Assembly (NCBI GenBank): GCA_964490895.1
Contig: CAZBEI010000124.1
Span: 1 to 18,969 of the forward strand
Length of the DNA stretch: 18,969 nt
Reading direction: 5' to 3'
DNA from: JACRAO01 sp964490895
Lineage (GTDB): Bacteria; Bdellovibrionota; UBA1018
A model generated the notes under the pieces. It was not told the DNA's origin and did not search any database. It saw only the letters and a list, made by a program, of their open reading frames with translations. A program made the translations under genes and the position numbers. Below, one piece after another: positions 15,144 through 18,969 of this stretch (its first letter is position 1; each line of letters starts with the position of its first letter).

Positions 15144-16874
15144 ATGATCAAAACAAAGCTTTGTCTCATTTCTGTCATGTTCTGGGGTGTTTCCAGTTTT
15201 GGCGGAGTGAGTATGAAAAACGGAAATTTTTTTGTAGGTTATACGGATTTATTTTACCCTGGCGGATTTGAGCCCAAGATTGAAAGAGTCTACAACTCTA
15301 AAACGTCTTATAGAGGGATGTTTGGGAATGGCTGGGGAAATGAATACGAAGTATTTTTGACCGTTTCGGCAGATGGAAGTGTTGTTGTGCATGAGTACGG
15401 AGGGGGAGCAGAGAACCGTTTTAGTCCTAAAGAGTTTTCTGCAAAGGAACTTCTTTCGGCTGTTGATAAAATTGCTGAAGCTTCTAAATCCACAGGTCGA
15501 TTTGGCAATGAAGATCAGCTCAAAGACTATAAGAAAAAACTTAAGGAAGACTCCGGTTATCGAAATTCAGAGTGGGAAAAACTCATTGAAAAAGGATTAG
15601 TGAAGGCAAGAGAACTTCCCGATCACACCAAGCTTTACTCAAATCGATTTAGTTATCAAGTGGTCTCTAAAGAGCCTAAATTTTATTTCAGGCAATTTGA
15701 CAGTGGTAAAAAAGAAGAGTTTGATCTCAATGGAAAATTAAAGAAAATTAAAGATAAAAACAATAACTGGGTTGATTTTTTTTATAGCACAGAAGGCAAG
15801 TTAGTCAAAATCCTAGACAACTTTAATCGAAAAATGTTTATTGAATACAACAGTGACGGAAAAGTGGAAAAAATTCATGGTGAGAATGGAAAAGAAGCTT
15901 TCTATCAATATGATTCTAAAAAAGAGACATTGATCTTGAGCAAAGACACCGAGGGGAATATTTATAAATACAAATATGACGCGCTCTACAATATGACTGA
16001 GATCGAATACAATGATGCAGAAAAGGATAAAAAAAGCGGGAAAGTGACAAAAGAGGCTACAAAGATGAGCATGACTTATTATCCTTCTTCGGAGCATGAC
16101 AATATTAAAAGCGTAAAAGAAAGAGATGGAACGTTGACTGAGTATTTTTATAAAATCGACGCTAACGACAAAGGGCATTTTACGGTGGAGTCTAAACTCA
16201 CTTTCGCAGACGCTCACAAAGACAGAGGGGTGGCCTCAAAACCCTTTTCCACCAGTAAATATGAATACTTTTTAAAACACAAGGCCGATGGGTCCGAGTG
16301 GACTTACAAGATGACTTCTTGGGAAGGCTCTGACAAGACAGAGACTGTTTACAACGAATGCTGCGGGCTGCCACTGCTTATTAAAAGGGGCGGAGATGAG
16401 ACCTCTTTTGAGTATGACACCAAGGGACATGTGACAAAAAAAATCACTCCATGGGAAATCACACAGCTGCAATACCATTCCGTACATGCAAAAGTGGCAC
16501 GGGTTGAAAAGTGTCCGAAGAAAAGTAAGAAAAAGTGCAGTTTTTCTTCTTTTGAGTATGATGAAAAAGGGAATTTAAGCTTTGCTAAAAACTCCGAAGG
16601 AAAAGGGGTCAAGCTGATTTATGACACCGATGGCAGAATTAAAAGCATGATTGACGATCAAAAAAGGCATATCGACTTTAAATACAATGAAAGCTCTAAA
16701 CCGGTAGAGATTACGGATCCAGCCCTTGGTTCTATTAACGTTGTGTATAATAACACGGGTGAGATTAAAAAAGTCGAGAGCAAGGCAGGAAGAAAGATTG
16801 CATTGCAAGTGACTTCTGCATTTCAAAATCTGCTTGAGATCATCCGACCGGCTGGGGTGAATTTGAGTTTTTGA
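15144..16874 (+). CDS. Secreted RHS/YD-repeat protein (Bd0109-like)
   Basis: This 576-residue protein has a signal peptide (about 1-20, MIKTKLCLISVMFWGVSSFG). Residues about 24-95 match the start of RHS proteins (FEPKIERVYNSKTSYRGMFG, GNGWGNEY). Then come degenerate YD repeats (EEFDLNGKLKKIKDKNNNWV at 191-210, MFIEYNSDGKVEKI, SFEYDTKGHVTKKI at 421-434, LIYDTDGRIKSM at 491-502, VVYNNTGEIKKV). There is no toxin tip or polymorphic C-terminus and no Rhs core end, so it is unlikely to be a delivered toxin; an envelope or surface protein is more likely. It begins 18 bases after tadB with a strong AGGGGG ribosome site, so it is probably the last operon gene. In the Bdellovibrio hit locus a YD-repeat gene next to the Flp genes has been linked to pilus-state signalling; homology here is inferred from structure and order. 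Confidence 0.83.
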   Translation: MIKTKLCLISVMFWGVSSFGGVSMKNGNFFVGYTDLFYPGGFEPKIERVYNSKTSYRGMFGNGWGNEYEVFLTVSADGSVVVHEYGGGAENRFSPKEFSAKELLSAVDKIAEASKSTGRFGNEDQLKDYKKKLKEDSGYRNSEWEKLIEKGLVKARELPDHTKLYSNRFSYQVVSKEPKFYFRQFDSGKKEEFDLNGKLKKIKDKNNNWVDFFYSTEGKLVKILDNFNRKMFIEYNSDGKVEKIHGENGKEAFYQYDSKKETLILSKDTEGNIYKYKYDALYNMTEIEYNDAEKDKKSGKVTKEATKMSMTYYPSSEHDNIKSVKERDGTLTEYFYKIDANDKGHFTVESKLTFADAHKDRGVASKPFSTSKYEYFLKHKADGSEWTYKMTSWEGSDKTETVYNECCGLPLLIKRGGDETSFEYDTKGHVTKKITPWEITQLQYHSVHAKVARVEKCPKKSKKKCSFSSFEYDEKGNLSFAKNSEGKGVKLIYDTDGRIKSMIDDQKRHIDFKYNESSKPVEITDPALGSINVVYNNTGEIKKVESKAGRKIALQVTSAFQNLLEIIRPAGVNLSF

Positions 16875-16899
16875 ACAAGAGTTAAACAGTGACTATTTT
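16871..16899 (+). promoter_or_regulatory. Weak sigma-70-like promoter before the small secreted gene
   Basis: TTGAAC (16871-16876) and TATTTT (16894-16899) are separated by 17 bases, each matching four of six consensus bases. It would give an approximately 115-base leader that includes the 16943-16958 hairpin. The -35 box overlaps the end of the RHS gene. Confidence 0.25.
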
Positions 16900-16942
16900 A
16901 AATACAGTTTTCAGAGCTTTTGCGGGTGGACCGTGTTTATAA

Positions 16943-16958
16943 CTACCCGAAAGGGTAG
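16943..16958 (+). promoter_or_regulatory. GNRA-tetraloop hairpin in the leader of the small secreted gene
   Basis: CTACCCGAAAGGGTAG is a perfect 6-bp stem closed by a GAAA tetraloop, followed by GGGATTTTAG. A GAAA-capped hairpin of this kind also occurs in c-di-GMP-I riboswitches, but the conserved GGGACGCAAAGCC that should follow is not present. The stretch after the stem has too few T residues for a confident terminator. It may be a structured leader or a weak terminator of the RHS gene. Confidence 0.35.
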
Positions 16959-17022
16959 GGGATTTTAGTTTGCTTGTTTGGCACCGGATTTGCTTCCTAA
17001 TTGAGGAGAGGAGTATGAGAGT

Positions 17023-17268
17023 ATGATTTCAAAAATATTTTTAGTTTCAGGTTTGTTGGTGTTTGGGGCTTTCAATGTATATGCTGTAGAGGGGGATAGT
17101 CAGGGAAAATTAGTCAATGGACAATCAGGCACAGCAAGTTGCCCCGCCCCAGCAGATTCTGCAGTATCTCGGAATAAACCTGGAGAATCCCGAGAAGTAG
17201 TTAAGACGCCAGAGAAGAATAAAAACAAGTCGTCTCCAGCTCATCACGCTCCTCCGGCAGAGATATAG
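17023..17268 (+). CDS. Tiny secreted protein (hit/Bd0108-like by position)
   Basis: This 81-residue protein has a clear signal peptide (about 1-21, MISKIFLVSGLLVFGAFNVYA). The mature part of about 60 residues is polar, rich in Ser, Pro, Lys, Glu, with a single Cys (C40) and a C-terminal His-Pro stretch (SPAHHAPPAEI); no domain is recognised. GGAG of the purine tract 17003-17013 lies nine bases before ATG 17023. A three-codon frame ATG AGA GTA TGA (17015-17026) overlaps this start. The size, export signal and position next to the YD-repeat gene and Flp genes match what I recall of the Bdellovibrio hit gene Bd0108, which affects pilus extrusion and prey-independent growth. I did not identify sequence homology; the assignment is by context. 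Confidence 0.7.
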   Translation: MISKIFLVSGLLVFGAFNVYAVEGDSQGKLVNGQSGTASCPAPADSAVSRNKPGESREVVKTPEKNKNKSSPAHHAPPAEI

Positions 17269-17321
17269 AAAACAAGGGTCACTCAGTTTATTCCTTTGTC
17301 ATTCTTGTCCCGCGCGCTTGG

Positions 17322-17339
17322 CTTCACTGTAGAGTGAAG
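17322..17339. terminator. Terminator-like hairpin between convergent genes
   Basis: CTTCACT (17322-17328) and AGTGAAG (17333-17339) form a perfect 7-bp stem with a four-base loop, between the small secreted gene and the convergent HNH gene. Neither side has a T-run immediately after the stem, so termination is uncertain. Confidence 0.3.
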
Positions 17340-17351
17340 TAAGTTTGGGTA

Positions 17352-18110
17352 TTACAAACCATCGTCTTCGCTCCCATACCACTCAGTAAGGGTAGCCTGA
17401 ATGTATTGCTGCATTTTCATTTTACCAAATTGCTCAATAGCTCCCAGTCGATTGTGTGTCGCACAAAGCAAAGTTAAATTTTCTAGTTTAGAGCTACCTC
17501 CTTTGGAAAAAGGAACTTTGTGCTCAATCTGCAAAAACCTTTTTTCAGAGCAACGCTCTTTTGTAATAGGAGAAATATAGGTGCACTGATGGTGAGACTT
17601 TTTTGATACTTCGTTACGAATCGAAACAGAAATGTAGGGCCTCTGGGTCACTTCTCTTTTTACTTCTTCTGGCGAAGTAGCTTTAGCCTCACTTTGCTTT
17701 GCTACTTCGCCAGAAGAAGTAGCCACAGTTTGAGTTTGACTCTTTTTATTATTTTCAAGCGCTGGCCCTTGTGCCCCCGAAAAATTAGCCTTCACTTTCA
17801 GAGCTTTTTTTAATCCTTCTTTGAAGACATCAGCATAGCTTGGATCTGAGTTCCCTTTTTGGATGAGCTTAGATTTCATGAGATCCATGAGCTCTAAAAG
17901 CTCTGGATCTACCACTAACCTAATCTCTGTCTGCGTTGGACTGAGCACTTTCTTCTTTTCGTGAGGGATAAACTCTGGGGATATGCCTGTAAAAAACTGC
18001 TCTGTTTCAAGTTTTGATTTTTTCTCCACTTGTTTTAGCAAAGCCCTCTTTTGCTCGGGGCTATAGCGTTTCTTATATTTAGCTTTCTCATGTCTCATAA
18101 ACTTCTGCAC
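17352..18110 (-). CDS. HNH endonuclease, probably N-terminally truncated
   Basis: The frame starts at GTG 18110 (ATG at 18098 is an alternative) and gives 252 residues. The C-terminal HNH domain (about 158-225) has C176, C187, IEHKVPFSKGG with H197, LENLTLLCATHN with N211, C216 and H219: a ββα-metal fold with a zinc-binding Cys set. Residues about 15-105 (SPEQKRALLKQVEKKSKLET, TEIRLVVDPELLELMDLMKS, DPSYADVFKEGLKKAL) match the middle region of a group of HNH proteins common in Bdellovibrio, whose members have about 100 more residues at the N-terminus. Here translation backwards in frame continues the match (INLSVIGTVQKF) up to TAG at 18137-18135, so the gene is probably 5'-truncated. No ribosome site is evident. 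The linker (about 105-155) carries nested palindromes. Role unknown; possibly a mobile or decaying element inserted between two small secreted genes. Confidence 0.8.
   Translation of the reverse strand: MQKFMRHEKAKYKKRYSPEQKRALLKQVEKKSKLETEQFFTGISPEFIPHEKKKVLSPTQTEIRLVVDPELLELMDLMKSKLIQKGNSDPSYADVFKEGLKKALKVKANFSGAQGPALENNKKSQTQTVATSSGEVAKQSEAKATSPEEVKREVTQRPYISVSIRNEVSKKSHHQCTYISPITKERCSEKRFLQIEHKVPFSKGGSSKLENLTLLCATHNRLGAIEQFGKMKMQQYIQATLTEWYGSEDDGL
17661..17723. repeat. Paired nested palindromes within the HNH gene
   Basis: Positions 17661-17681 and 17701-17721 are perfect 21-base inverted copies of each other, separated by 19 bases. Each arm is itself an imperfect palindrome: TACTTC/GAAGTA in the first, GCTACTTC/GAAGTAGC (17701-17708 and 17716-17723) in the second. 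The pair could fold as two small hairpins or one long one, resembling REP/BIME-type elements. In the protein the arms encode ATSSGEVA and ATSPEEV in the linker. Confidence 0.8.
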
Positions 18111-18672
18111 GGTCCCAATGACTGAAAGATTTATCTATCTCTTAATAAAACCATAAAATCAACAAAAAAATGCATAAAAATAGCTTTTTTTTAATAAAAA
18201 CCGAGTTCAAAATGTTAAAATATATGAACTTATTTATCCGCTCAAATCTCTCGCTCACCCAATCCCTGCCGGCGCAGAAAGTGATTTCTCATTTTACCCG
18301 CCCTAACAATCGCCACCAACCGTTCAAAAAAACACTCATCAAACGCAAAACGGCAAAAAGAAAAGCCTACCCTTCCTGCTGTAGAAGAGCTCAGTATAAA
18401 TTTAAAAATTCTTACTCTGATAGAGACACCCACAGCCATTCACTTTTATGCTTCGGCTCAAGGAGGCAAAGCCATCGAACAAGCTTTAGACAGTTGGCTG
18501 TCCTTGTATCTCTTTTGGCACTCTTAGAAAAAACTCCATTTTTGCAAAAACCAATAATATCAATGTGTTATGCTTGGTGTATTTTTTTACACATGTGGCA
18601 TTTAAGTTGCATTACTTATCAAGTAGGAGAGGAATGGTCCTCTCGGAGATAAGGAGTGACAGAGGAGTTGTT
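18111..18672. other. 562-base region without a convincing gene; possible coding remnant
   Basis: The first 130 bases are very AT-rich and probably hold the HNH promoter. A 160-codon open frame at 18170-18652 has a composition unlike the neighbouring genes (Cys/Arg/His/Ser-rich) and no ribosome site, so it is not called. Another frame, 18285-18527, is open for 80 codons with plausible gene-like usage (ETPTAIHFYASAQGGKAIEQ inside) but has no start codon near its beginning; it may be a remnant of a lost gene. Its family is not recognised. A palindrome GTGTA/TACAC around a T-run lies at 18577-18592. Confidence 0.45.
18627..18644 (+). promoter_or_regulatory. Leader hairpin upstream of the second small secreted gene
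   Basis: GAGAGGA (18627-18633) and TCCTCTC (18638-18644) form a perfect 7-bp stem with a four-base loop, ending 28 bases before the start codon. The purine arm itself resembles a ribosome binding site, so the hairpin could hide or mimic one. The actual ribosome site (GAGGAG) lies further downstream. Confidence 0.35.
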
Positions 18673-18915
18673 ATGAAAAAGCGTTTAATCTACATTATTA
18701 TCTTAGGGTTTTCGGTGATACCAGCGGTGTTTGCACAAGGTCCGATGGGACAGATGCACGTAGCTCAGTTAGACGAATCTGCACGCGCAGCAGAGAGGCG
18801 TGATCGATATTACTGCTCAGAAACAGAAAGCGCAGCAAATGGAAAGCCTGTCCCATCTAATTCAGGGCAGAGTACACAGTCTCAAGCTATTGTTGAAGTA
18901 GGAGTGCCTCGGTAG
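18673..18915 (+). CDS. Second tiny secreted protein
   Basis: The start is ATG 18673, with AGAGGAG five bases upstream; the longer frame from 18565 is rejected because its first 36 codons have no ribosome site and include the leader hairpin. The product is 80 residues: a signal peptide (about 1-21, MKKRLIYIIILGFSVIPAVFA) followed by a polar mature part with a single Cys (C48 in RRDRYYCSE) and a Ser/Gln/Asn-rich tail. No domain is recognised. Size, export signal and lone Cys parallel the 17023 gene, though sequence similarity is weak. It could be a paralogue or the real functional counterpart of the hit-type protein. Beyond its stop (18916-18969) I see no further feature. Confidence 0.72.
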   Translation: MKKRLIYIIILGFSVIPAVFAQGPMGQMHVAQLDESARAAERRDRYYCSETESAANGKPVPSNSGQSTQSQAIVEVGVPR

Positions 18916-18969
18916 TTTTAGTCTTTTCCGTCTGAGTTCAATTCCCGAATCAAATCTCTCAATTTTTTA

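Noticed and set aside
15813..16217. 134-codon minus-strand frame opposite the RHS gene
   Set aside because: Hydrophobic composition arises from the complement of Lys/Asn-rich codons; no start signal.
15144..16874. RHS toxin with delivered C-terminal domain
   Set aside because: Frame ends shortly after YD repeats, with no toxin domain, no conserved Rhs core end and no immunity gene after it.
18463..18471. GGCAAAGCC, resembling the core of a c-di-GMP-I riboswitch
   Set aside because: Only nine bases match; the GAAA-capped stem before it and the following paired regions are not present.
18170..18652. 160-codon plus-strand open frame
   Set aside because: Composition rich in Cys, Arg, His and Ser, no ribosome site and no recognisable motif; it looks like chance openness in a region without genes.
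18930..18960. GTTCAATTCCC, resembling a tRNA T-loop
   Set aside because: Flanking bases do not pair as a T-stem, and no acceptor, D or anticodon arms are found.

Overview
The window reads as one chromosomal locus of a Bdellovibrionota (Bdellovibrionales-like) predatory bacterium with a fairly low GC content. Three things suggest this. A complete-looking Tad/Flp pilus operon is followed directly by a secreted RHS/YD-repeat gene and a tiny secreted protein, which is the arrangement I recall for the host-interaction (hit) locus of Bdellovibrio bacteriovorus (Bd0109/Bd0108 next to the Flp genes). An HNH endonuclease of a type I associate with Bdellovibrio genomes lies next to them. The codon use is AT-rich. 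The organism assignment is inference from memory; no database search was run.

Layout: (1) 31-783, minus strand, a YihY/BrkB-like membrane protein gene broken near its 3' end by in-frame stops. (2) 881-2208, tadC and a DUF192 gene, with a candidate sigma-28-type promoter just upstream. (3) 2190-7793, a tightly overlapping signalling module of three membrane-anchored FHA-domain proteins (four FHA domains, plus PAS and TPR regions) and a PP2C-type phosphatase, with no kinase in the window. (4) 7794-7954, a promoter region. (5) 7955-9690, three overlapping Flp pilin genes and two TadE/F-like minor pilins. (6) 9683-15125, cpaB, the cpaC secretin, one gene fusing a CpaE/MinD-like ATPase to the CpaF/TadA motor ATPase, and tadB. 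(7) 15144-17268, the RHS/YD-repeat protein and an 81-residue secreted protein (hit-locus-like). (8) 17352-18110, minus strand, an apparently N-terminally truncated HNH endonuclease whose linker carries nested palindromes. (9) 18111-18672, no convincing gene. (10) 18673-18915, a second tiny secreted protein.

How the genes work together: the Flp pilins and minor pilins would be assembled by the TadB/TadC platform and the CpaF-type motor, positioned by the fused CpaE-like domain, and exported through the CpaC secretin with CpaB. The FHA/PP2C group probably puts this machine under Ser/Thr phosphorylation control, with a sensory input through the FHA-TM-periplasmic-TM-PAS protein. The RHS protein and the tiny secreted proteins may report pilus state or prey contact, as proposed for the hit locus. 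No prepilin peptidase, separate TadD or TadG is present, so those must be encoded elsewhere. Almost every junction inside the operon is an overlap or a gap of under 40 bases, except the promoter gap before the pilins, which suggests the pilins have an additional independent supply of transcript.
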